A stretch of 5,224 bases of DNA from Chromatocurvus sp964613795. GTDB lineage: Bacteria; Pseudomonadota; Gammaproteobacteria; Pseudomonadales; Halieaceae. Below, in pieces: positions 1 through 4,723 of this stretch. The stretch is from NCBI GenBank assembly GCA_964613795.1, contig CAZTJR010000071.1, forward strand, positions 1 through 5,224. The letters run 5' to 3'. A model generated the notes under the pieces. That model was not told the origin of the DNA, searched no databases, and saw only the letters and a list, made by a program, of their open reading frames with translations. A program made the translations under genes and the position numbers. Every line of letters begins with the position of its first letter. Position 1 is the stretch's first letter.

Positions 1-338
1 ATCTGTTGCTCGACTACCGCACCGAACTCGCCCGCGGCCATTCCGACCAGCTGCGGGCACTGAACCAGCAATTCCAGCGTTCCAAAGATCTGCCCTCCAA
101 CAACTGGCAGGGCTACCTGCAGCGCGGTATGGAAGAGATTCAGCAGGTGCTGGTGAATCCGCGCAGCCCGACGCAGCTGAAGGGGGTGCCGGAGGGGACT
201 TCCGAGGCGGAGGTGCTGGAGGAGTTCCGGGAGCTCGCTCGGGGGTGGGCGGATGCGTTGGATGGGTGGGTGGACTTGCGGGAGGCTAGTGTGGATGTGG
301 TGAGAGGGTTGGTGGGTGATGGGGCAATGGCGGCGTAG
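1..338 (+). CDS. Unrecognised helical protein, 5' end outside the window
   Basis: The reading frame is open from the left edge (codons in phase with base 3) and stops at TAG 336-338. The first possible start inside the window is TTG at 6, but codons upstream of it are also open, so the gene most likely begins before the window. About 110 residues are visible. They are rich in Glu, Arg, Gln and Leu and look helical, with no signal peptide or membrane segment. The first half (to about residue 55) vaguely resembles phasin-like helical proteins, which I cannot confirm. The last part (residues 57-98 counted from the TTG) matches, without gaps, the C-terminus of the 126-residue protein at 1744-2124, including LARGWA and REA. 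Codon choice changes sharply inside the gene: to about 180 it favours C-ending codons, after that it is extremely G-rich. It lies 28 bases before rfaH and is probably co-transcribed with it. Function unknown. Confidence 0.65.
   Translation, partial: LLLDYRTELARGHSDQLRALNQQFQRSKDLPSNNWQGYLQRGMEEIQQVLVNPRSPTQLKGVPEGTSEAEVLEEFRELARGWADALDGWVDLREASVDVVRGLVGDGAMAA
174..299 (+). repeat. Copy 1 of a shared 42-residue C-terminal module
   Basis: These 42 codons align without gaps to 1984-2109; by my hand count 22 of 42 residues are identical. Conserved residues include LKG, EAE, FR, LARGWA, AL, W and REA. The match is clear at protein level but weaker in DNA because codon use differs strongly: this copy is G-ending, the other C-ending. 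That points to an old duplication or shared protein domain, not a recent DNA repeat. Predicted amphipathic helix or helical hairpin. Confidence 0.7.
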
Positions 339-345
339 GTGGTGG
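241..345 (+). other. Extremely G-skewed tract
   Basis: By hand count this 105-base stretch has 61 G and only 8 C on the + strand. It covers the end of the first gene and runs up to the ribosome binding site before rfaH. G-runs at 241-249 and 264-270 could contribute to a G-quadruplex in the non-template strand or mRNA, although the middle loop (250-263) is long. Nothing else in the window has such asymmetry. Whether it is functional or just a codon-bias effect cannot be told from the sequence. Confidence 0.6.
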
Positions 346-374
346 AGAACCTGATGTGGCTACTTCATGACTGA
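344..374 (+). promoter_or_regulatory. Candidate leader ORF (MWLLHD) with SD before rfaH
   Basis: GGAG at 344-347 lies 6 bases before ATG 354. That ATG opens a six-codon frame encoding MWLLHD, closed by TGA 372-374. The frame overlaps the first rfaH ATG (367), and its stop is one base before the second in-frame rfaH ATG (376). This is the only well-spaced Shine-Dalgarno sequence near the rfaH start. The arrangement would allow rfaH translation to be coupled to a leader peptide. The motif positions are seen; the regulatory role is inference. Confidence 0.3.
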
Positions 375-897
375 GATGTTGAGTAATGAAAACAGCGCTG
401 AAGCATGGTACGCGGTCGCTACCCAGGCCAGGCACGAAGAGACAGCGCGCCACAACCTCGAACGCCAGGAGTTTCACGTTTACCTGCCGCGCGCAGCTAT
501 CCGACGCCGCCGGGGAAGTCGCTGGACCCGGATGTTGGAACCGCTTTTTCCGGGCTACCTGTTCTTGCGCGTGAATCCGCTGCTGCAGGACATCACTCCT
601 GTGCGTTCTACCCGAGGGGCCCATGGAATCGTCAAGGTTGGTGCGCACTATTGCCCATTACCAAATGGCCTGATCAGCGCGCTGCAGGCGATGGAAGATC
701 AGTTGCTTTCGCAGGATGTCACGGCGGGCGCGCCTTTCAAGAAGGGAGATACCGTAAGGTTTGTAAAAGGGCCCTTTGCGGGTATCGACGGTGTATTCGA
801 GATGGCTCGTGGCAGTGACAGGGTGTCAGTGCTGATGACGCTTCTGGGACAGCAGCGTCGTGTGTCGACCCAACTTGATGAGATTGCGCCGGGTTAA
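367..897 (+). CDS. rfaH: RfaH-like transcription elongation factor (NusG paralog)
   Basis: A 176-residue NusG-family protein. The NGN domain spans about residues 13-110, beginning at WYAV and containing the hallmark FPGYLF at 61-66. A linker follows, then a C-terminal KOW-type domain (about 122-174) with KKGDTVRFVKGPFAG and a VLMTLLG strand of the RfaH/LoaP kind, where housekeeping NusG has a different pattern. Specialised NusG paralogs bind RNA polymerase after recognising an ops element in the non-template strand, suppress pausing and Rho termination, and help read long polysaccharide, LPS or toxin operons. Position in a polysaccharide locus fits this role. The start is uncertain: ATG 367 has no close Shine-Dalgarno, and ATG 376 would give a protein 3 residues shorter, possibly coupled to the short leader frame. 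The gene symbol denotes family; a locus-specific paralog of RfaH is equally possible. No obvious terminator follows the TAA. Confidence 0.9.
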   Translation: MTEMLSNENSAEAWYAVATQARHEETARHNLERQEFHVYLPRAAIRRRRGSRWTRMLEPLFPGYLFLRVNPLLQDITPVRSTRGAHGIVKVGAHYCPLPNGLISALQAMEDQLLSQDVTAGAPFKKGDTVRFVKGPFAGIDGVFEMARGSDRVSVLMTLLGQQRRVSTQLDEIAPG

Positions 898-914
898 TTG
901 AGATCTCCAAAGCG

Positions 915-989
915 ATGAGCATCACCATCAGCAACCGCGAATTCCTCAACGTTCTTGGGCTGGCCCTGGAGCTGGCGCCGAGGCCCTAG
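915..989 (+). other. 24-codon ORF, possible truncated gene start
   Basis: ATG 915 opens a 24-residue frame (begins MSITISNREFLNVLG) ending at TAG 987-989. It begins 17 bases after the rfaH stop, so it would be the next gene of that operon. The residues look like a natural N-terminus, but the frame closes exactly where the convergent DUF1640-type gene ends; the two overlap by 4 bases. No clear Shine-Dalgarno is present. It may be the stub of a gene that once followed rfaH and was cut off when the inverted gene arrived, or chance. I do not recognise the family. Confidence 0.25.
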
Positions 990-1372
990 GCCAGCCAGGC
1001 CTGCAGCTGCGGCACCACCAGCACCAGGGTGATGAGGCCAAGCATCCAGGTGTGGAGCAGTAGAGTGCGATCCAGCTTGGCAAAGCGAGCATCCTGCTCG
1101 GAAAAACGCGAGTCGATCACCGCAAACCGGGCCTCGAACTTCGCGTCCTGCGCCGCGAAACGCTCCGCCATACGCTGCTCAAGCAATGCGGTCTGCTCGT
1201 TCAGCCGGGCACCCAGGACTTCACTGAAGTAATCCTTTGTAACCAGCTTATCCGCGAGGGCGCTGAATGCTTCTGCCATGAGTTCCGCCTGCCGATCGGC
1301 CTGCTGCTCGGGTACACCTACCTCTCGAAGACCCCGTGAGAAGCGCAGGGTGTCGAAAACTGCCGAACTCAT
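986..1372 (-). CDS. DUF1640-type coiled-coil protein with C-terminal membrane anchor
   Basis: A 128-residue protein from ATG 1372-1370, chosen because GGAGGGAGG stands 5 bases upstream and because the family typically begins close to an FDTL motif, seen here as SAVFDTLRF. An upstream ATG in the same frame (1414) would add 14 residues, has no such support and would overlap the candidate promoter. Order: N-terminal segment with LREVGVPEQQADRQAEL (about 11-30), a short linker with TKDYF (about 47-51), a coiled coil (about 58-103) with 7-residue periodicity (repeated RFxxxD units), then one hydrophobic segment (about 108-126) at the C-terminus. This matches the bacterial DUF1640/CCDC90-like family, small tail-anchored coiled-coil proteins of unknown function. 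It is encoded against the direction of rfaH and its neighbours and so probably is not part of the polysaccharide operon; it may have inserted as an independent cassette. Confidence 0.75.
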   Translation of the reverse strand: MSSAVFDTLRFSRGLREVGVPEQQADRQAELMAEAFSALADKLVTKDYFSEVLGARLNEQTALLEQRMAERFAAQDAKFEARFAVIDSRFSEQDARFAKLDRTLLLHTWMLGLITLVLVVPQLQAWLA

Positions 1373-1377
1373 GATAA

Positions 1378-1386
1378 CCTCCCTCC
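1378..1386 (-). promoter_or_regulatory. Strong ribosome binding site for the DUF1640-type gene
   Basis: The - strand reads GGAGGGAGG here, 5 bases before ATG 1372. It is the best Shine-Dalgarno sequence in the window and decides the start over the upstream in-frame ATG at 1414. Confidence 0.75.
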
Positions 1387-1413
1387 ACTCGGTGCGAAAC
1401 TGTTGCCAGACCA

Positions 1414-1442
1414 AGTATGGAGAGCGCCGCTGAGCGGCACAA
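1414..1442 (-). promoter_or_regulatory. Candidate promoter with internal dyad, - strand
   Basis: On the - strand TTGTGC (1442-1437, 3 of 6 to the -35 consensus) and CATACT (1419-1414, 4 of 6 to the -10) are separated by exactly 17 bases. Within the spacer and touching the -35 is a perfect inverted repeat, GCCGC-tga-GCGGC (1426-1438), a possible operator. Transcription would start near 1407, giving a leader of about 35 bases to the DUF1640-type gene. The -35 match is poor, so this is tentative. Confidence 0.3.
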
Positions 1443-1498
1443 CGATCAAATCAGATCAGCGGTCGTTCGAGCCAGGTAAGCCAGACTTGCAGCTGACG

Positions 1499-1510
1499 CC
1501 CACTACCGCC
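1499..1510 (-). promoter_or_regulatory. ops-like element, - strand
   Basis: The - strand reads GGCGGTAGTGGG. Against the RfaH-recruiting ops element (GGCGGTAGnnTG in enterobacteria) all eight core bases match and 9 of 10 specified positions agree. It points toward the DUF1640-type gene, not along the polysaccharide genes, and lies at the 3' end of the candidate ElyC remnant, which partly explains its sequence (Gly-Arg-stop codons). Proximity to an rfaH-like gene makes it worth recording. It may be coincidence. Confidence 0.25.
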
Positions 1511-1663
1511 CGACCCAGTACCCCACGATCTCCTTGAAGGCCCGGCCAGCCCCCGCCGGCCCACCAGGGCCAGCAGCAGCGCGAGGACGGCAAGCGCCAG
1601 GGAGGTGCCCAGTGGGGCCAGTAGAGCAATGGCTAACTTGTCGAGGAAAATGACAGGTATCAG
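1503..1663 (-). pseudogene. Remnant of an ElyC/DUF218-type envelope protein gene
   Basis: Reading the - strand from 1663, one frame encodes IPVIFLDKLAIALLAPLG followed by a hydrophobic Leu/Ala-rich segment ending in GRRG. This is the layout of the N-terminal membrane segment of DUF218/ElyC-type proteins. No ATG or GTG begins it. After about 1560 the sense switches to another frame encoding RAFKEIVGYWVGR and a TAG at 1505-1503, which resembles the short C-terminal tail of the same family (a small aromatic helix after A-x-x-E). The whole catalytic/cofactor-like middle, about 150 or more residues, is missing. I infer an internal deletion with frameshift. The family acts in envelope or undecaprenyl-linked polysaccharide metabolism, which fits the locus. 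Identification rests on pattern recognition of two short pieces. Confidence 0.4.
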
Positions 1664-1680
1664 ATCACCTCGTGGCGCAG

Positions 1681-1709
1681 TTTACACCCACCGGCCCGCT
1701 CCCTACACT
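1681..1709 (+). promoter_or_regulatory. Sigma70-type promoter for the PqqD-like/membrane protein pair
   Basis: TTTACA (1681-1686, 5 of 6 to the -35 consensus) and TACACT (1704-1709, 4 of 6 to the -10) are separated by the ideal 17 bases. The start point would be near 1716, leaving a leader of about 28 bases before ATG 1744. This excludes the longer reading frame from ATG 1672, which would begin upstream of the promoter. No operator-like repeat is evident. Confidence 0.55.
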
Positions 1710-1743
1710 ATCCGCTTCAAACGCAGAGGCGCCCGGCTCACTG

Positions 1744-2124
1744 ATGAGCGACGACAGCAGCATCTCCCATTCCTTCACCGTCACCCCGCCGGAGACTGCG
1801 CCAGCGCTCTACGCCTTCGCCAATTGCGAATTCATCCCGGTCGACACCACCATGGCGCTGGTCATCAACCGCGACAACGGTAAGCAACAAATGATCGCGC
1901 CGCAGGTGGTTGACGCACTGAAAACCTGCACGACCTTCCGGACCCTGGAGGACCACGCAGAGCAGATCGCAGGAAGCTGTCCGGAGCTCAAGGGCACAGC
2001 CGCAGAAACGACGGAGGCGGAGCTGGTGGGTAAGTTCCGGCGCCTCGCCCGGGGCTGGGCGGCAGCGCTGGAGACGTGGCCGGCCGTGCGGGAAGCCTGC
2101 CAACGGGTGGCTTCGGCTAACTGA
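1744..2124 (+). CDS. Small PqqD-like protein with a shared C-terminal module
   Basis: 126 residues. Start ATG 1744 is chosen because a promoter lies at 1681-1709; the Shine-Dalgarno (AGAGG 1725-1729) is weak and rather distant. Residues about 24-78 (FANCEFIPVDTTMALVINR, then IAPQVVDALKTC and FRTLEDHAEQI) have the pattern of a PqqD-like winged helix: two strands carrying a basic/Gly turn, a helix, and a T-(x)-LEDH helix. Such domains bind leader peptides for radical-SAM and other peptide-modifying enzymes, but also occur as N-terminal domains of unrelated proteins in polysaccharide loci. Residues 81-122 are the module also found at the end of the first gene (LARGWA, REA). No signal peptide or membrane segment; probably cytoplasmic. 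The stop is 2 bases before the next ATG, so translation of the two genes is probably coupled. No radical-SAM gene or precursor peptide is visible. Function unknown. Confidence 0.75.
   Translation: MSDDSSISHSFTVTPPETAPALYAFANCEFIPVDTTMALVINRDNGKQQMIAPQVVDALKTCTTFRTLEDHAEQIAGSCPELKGTAAETTEAELVGKFRRLARGWAAALETWPAVREACQRVASAN
1984..2109 (+). repeat. Copy 2 of the shared 42-residue C-terminal module
   Basis: Aligns without gaps to 174-299 at protein level (22 of 42 identical by hand count). Here the module follows a PqqD-like domain, whereas in copy 1 it follows an unrelated helical region. The join falls at the LKG shared by both. Codon use is the ordinary C-ending pattern of this region. Confidence 0.7.
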
Positions 2125-2126
2125 TC

Positions 2127-3134
2127 ATGACAGCCGGGGCGGATACGAGTGCGGACCAGACAGGCGCAAGGACTGCAGGAGCCAACGCGGTCTGGCGCCC
2201 CGCCCTAAAGGAAGCGGCCGCGGCGTTTATGGCGTCTGCCGTGGTATTGGCCGCGGTTTACGCGATCTGGTTCCTTGATTTCCACCCGGAATTTCAACGC
2301 TTCGCGGCGGCGGATAGCCAGCCGAAAACCATACCCGCCCGGCTCTTCCGGCCTGCGACTGTCGGTAGCGGGGGCTACGAGGGCACGACTGCCATCATCA
2401 ATTCCTTCGTGGACGGCGATGCGGTGCTGGTACTGCAGACGCGCTTTAGCGCGGAAGACTACCCCTTTATCAAGTTCAACATCGAGGGCCTCACAACCTG
2501 GGCCAACGCCTTCGTATTCTGGCGGCGGGCCGATGCACCGGGCGAACTCTTCCAGCTGCCCCTGAACCGTTCCGGCGACCAGGTAACGCAGGTTGCCATG
2601 GTGTACGGCGGAGACGACTACAAAGGGCAGATCACCGAACTGGCCATCGGCTTTTTCTCGGGCCCCACGGACCACGACAACAACGGCGAACCGATCCGCC
2701 TCATCGACGCGGAGCTGCGCCCGTTCTCGCCCCTTCGCGTGGCGGAGCAGGTAATCGAGGACTGGACCAACCCACCACTCTGGCAGGGCTACTCCAACAA
2801 TATCGTCCGCGGCATCCATGGCAACGGCATGATCTTCCCGAACCTGGTCGCCAATCTGCTGGTGGTGACCGGCGTGCTTCTGGTTGGCGGCTATCGGCTA
2901 TGGCGAAAGCGGCGCCGCAAGCCGGCCGAGGTGCGTTTGCTGGCGGTTGCGCTCTGCTTATGCCTCTACGGCTGGGCCTTCAACGACGTTCTGCGCTGGC
3001 ATTGGCGAGTGGCTCAGCTGCTGGATACACACGAGCGCTACGCCGGCCTCTCCCTTGAAGAGCGCATCCACAACAACCCGATTCGCTGCGGGCGGCGGGA
3101 TGACTGCTTTGAGCACTTGCTGCCCTATTTCTGA
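2127..3134 (+). CDS. Membrane protein with a large periplasmic beta-rich domain
   Basis: 335 residues, starting 2 bases after the upstream stop (TGA-tc-ATG), so likely translationally coupled. Topology read from the sequence: short cytoplasmic N-terminus with Arg/Lys, TM1 about 30-50, a periplasmic region about 52-235, TM2 about 236-256, a strongly basic cytoplasmic loop (RLWRKRRRKP), TM3 about 268-286, and a periplasmic tail. The periplasmic region has alternating strands typical of a carbohydrate-binding-like jelly roll (YPFIKFNIEGL, FVFWRR, the ITELAIGFF strand, then IRLIDAELRPF). Such domains are common in uncharacterised membrane proteins of polysaccharide gene clusters. The tail ends in RCGRRDDCFEHLLPYF with two Cys four residues apart in a potentially oxidising compartment. 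It may be a natural end, or the protein may have lost a further C-terminal domain: the gene stops 54 bases from a convergent gene of different composition. Function unknown; a role in export, assembly or sensing of the polysaccharide is inference. Confidence 0.8.
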   Translation: MTAGADTSADQTGARTAGANAVWRPALKEAAAAFMASAVVLAAVYAIWFLDFHPEFQRFAAADSQPKTIPARLFRPATVGSGGYEGTTAIINSFVDGDAVLVLQTRFSAEDYPFIKFNIEGLTTWANAFVFWRRADAPGELFQLPLNRSGDQVTQVAMVYGGDDYKGQITELAIGFFSGPTDHDNNGEPIRLIDAELRPFSPLRVAEQVIEDWTNPPLWQGYSNNIVRGIHGNGMIFPNLVANLLVVTGVLLVGGYRLWRKRRRKPAEVRLLAVALCLCLYGWAFNDVLRWHWRVAQLLDTHERYAGLSLEERIHNNPIRCGRRDDCFEHLLPYF

Positions 3135-3188
3135 TCAAAGCGCGCGCTCAATATACTTGCCAGGCACCGGGCAAAGCGCTTGGAGAAG

Positions 3189-4631
3189 TCATTGTGCAAC
3201 GGGGTTGTCTGTGTCGCAGAGCGGAGCGCTTCTCTTTCCCTCGTCAAGGCGAGCCCGCGGCGTGAGAATGCTGAACAAGTTTGCCAGCACCAAGGGCACC
3301 AGAACAAAAGCCGGAAGGGAAAAACGGCTATGCCCGGTATCAGCTCCGGGCGTTGCATACCTTAGGGCAACATCAGTAAACAACGACAAGGCCATAAGTA
3401 CAAACACCGCTGTGCAACTAAGAAGCGAAAAAAGATACGGTTTCCACAGCCCCTCTTCCGTGCGTCGGGCCTGCGGCAACGCAAACCAACATATGACAAA
3501 CAGCAGCAACCCCAACTGGAAGCTCTGGTTGACAACGCGACTTGTGAACTCTGTCGACAGATAAGTCGTTAACGGCGGAAAGTCCAATTCGAGGACGCGT
3601 CCGCCAAACAGCAAAACCTTGCTTTCAGGATTGAAAGCCAGCTTCACCGGCCCCAGCTCTGCTTCAATACCCAGATGCCAACCGGCAAGCAGCCCGGCGG
3701 CAACCATGGCCAGCAGACTCATAAAGACCCATGGGCCGCGCGCCAGAGCCGTTACCGTGAGCCACGCAGCAATCGGCAGCAAGGCGTACGCGGCCCCCGT
3801 GTTTTTCAGGAAGACGGCCGAGAGCGCGACCAGCATGCCCAGAAAAACCAGAGCTTTAGATGGGCGGGCAATGCCCATAGCAACCAGGGCACTGCTCCCC
3901 GCCAGTGCCGTTGCCAAAAACAGTTCACCATAACCGGCGAGTATCACGTGATTCTCAAGAAGGGGCAGACTCAGCAAGTAAAGCACTGCAACCGTGGTCG
4001 CGGCCGGCGAGTACGTGCAGTGCCATGCGTAGCCAGCGACGATTAACACCAGGCTCGCCAGGCACATCAACCAGGGCAACAGGGCACCCAGGCCGGCGTC
4101 CGTCCATGTACCGGCCCATGCCGACCAGGCCATTACAAGGTAAAGCGTTATCGGGTGCTTTTTCCATGGTTGCTCCCAGGGCTCCCCCGACGAAGTTGTC
4201 GCATGATCCAGAAAACGCGAGGCATCTAACCCCCAGCGCTGCAAGGTGTCCCAACCCTGAGTTGGCGTCTGCAGATGTGCAGTCGCGAGCCAGCAGATCC
4301 AGGGCAGGCAAATGGCCAACAGCCACCAGCCCGGACGCACAGAGATAGCTGGTTCTTTGCGCAATACCGGGATGAGCAAGCCCAGTAAGGCCATTGTTAC
4401 AAGGGCAAGGCTCACCTGAAAACCGGAAGAGAGCAGTGAGATACCACGAAGATCAGCTTGCCGCAGCGCGAGAGCAAGCAAGAGGTAGCCAAGGAACCCA
4501 CCGATGCCCATGGCAACCGCAGCAAGCCCTGGCAAAGGAGATGCGCGGTAAGTCACGTGCAACGCGATCGTAGCTCCCAGGAGCCACGGCAAGAGACTGG
4601 TCACGACAGTTATCAGCACGGCAGTGGTCAT
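3189..4631 (-). CDS. Polytopic GT-C-type glycosyltransferase (GT39/ArnT-like)
   Basis: 480 residues with about a dozen hydrophobic segments. Start ATG 4631 is preferred over TTG 4667: GAAGAG lies just upstream and the first membrane helix starts at once. After four N-terminal membrane segments (about 3-26, 34-56, 70-90, 101-118) comes a periplasmic loop with GWDTLQRW (about 126-133), whose Asp is the likely catalytic or metal-binding acid, followed by HPITLYL (159-165). Later marks are YGELFLA (234-240), FLKNTGAAYAL (274-284), a periplasmic region about 321-365, and HSRFSLP (434-440), equivalent to the R-x-x-LP motif common in this class. GT-C enzymes use polyprenyl-phosphate sugars as donors and act on the periplasmic face, modifying lipid A, O-antigen or other glycans. 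The acceptor here is unknown. It lies 92 bases downstream of fcl on the same strand and is probably in its operon. GC content is clearly below that of its neighbours, suggesting separate acquisition. Confidence 0.75.
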   Translation of the reverse strand: MTTAVLITVVTSLLPWLLGATIALHVTYRASPLPGLAAVAMGIGGFLGYLLLALALRQADLRGISLLSSGFQVSLALVTMALLGLLIPVLRKEPAISVRPGWWLLAICLPWICWLATAHLQTPTQGWDTLQRWGLDASRFLDHATTSSGEPWEQPWKKHPITLYLVMAWSAWAGTWTDAGLGALLPWLMCLASLVLIVAGYAWHCTYSPAATTVAVLYLLSLPLLENHVILAGYGELFLATALAGSSALVAMGIARPSKALVFLGMLVALSAVFLKNTGAAYALLPIAAWLTVTALARGPWVFMSLLAMVAAGLLAGWHLGIEAELGPVKLAFNPESKVLLFGGRVLELDFPPLTTYLSTEFTSRVVNQSFQLGLLLFVICWFALPQARRTEEGLWKPYLFSLLSCTAVFVLMALSLFTDVALRYATPGADTGHSRFSLPAFVLVPLVLANLFSILTPRARLDEGKRSAPLCDTDNPVAQ

Positions 4632-4723
4632 AAACTCTTCAGATACTCCAAGTCCCGGCTTCAACAAGGCAAGCTGACGCAGTCATGGCAACAGCCCGCC
4701 AACCCGTCCGATGAAAACCAATA

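Noticed and set aside
1441..1467. Imperfect inverted repeat AACGATC / GGTCGTT
   Set aside because: One mismatch in seven and a 13-base centre; too weak to call an operator or attachment site.
1672..1743. Longer N-terminus for the PqqD-like gene from ATG 1672
   Set aside because: It would begin upstream of the well-spaced promoter at 1681-1709, and the added residues look non-coding (Pro/Thr-rich, no Shine-Dalgarno).
2365..2378. Perfect hairpin GTAGC-GGGG-GCTAC containing GGTAGCG, reminiscent of an ops hairpin
   Set aside because: It lies inside a confident coding region (Gly-Ser-Gly-Gly-Tyr) and the 5' half of the ops consensus does not match.
2205..2819. Long open frame of 204 codons on the - strand
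   Set aside because: Shadow of the membrane protein gene on the + strand in high-GC DNA; its translation has no recognisable domain or sensible composition.
3157..3174. Weak stem TTGCC/GGCAA between the convergent genes as a bidirectional terminator
   Set aside because: Only five pairs with an 8-base loop and no T-run on either side; palindromes nearby (3139-3148, 3174-3181) are equally short.
2884..3564. Open frame of 226 codons on the + strand crossing the convergent junction
   Set aside because: Runs through the ends of two well-supported genes in other frames and has low-complexity Ser/Arg/Ala composition typical of a shadow frame.
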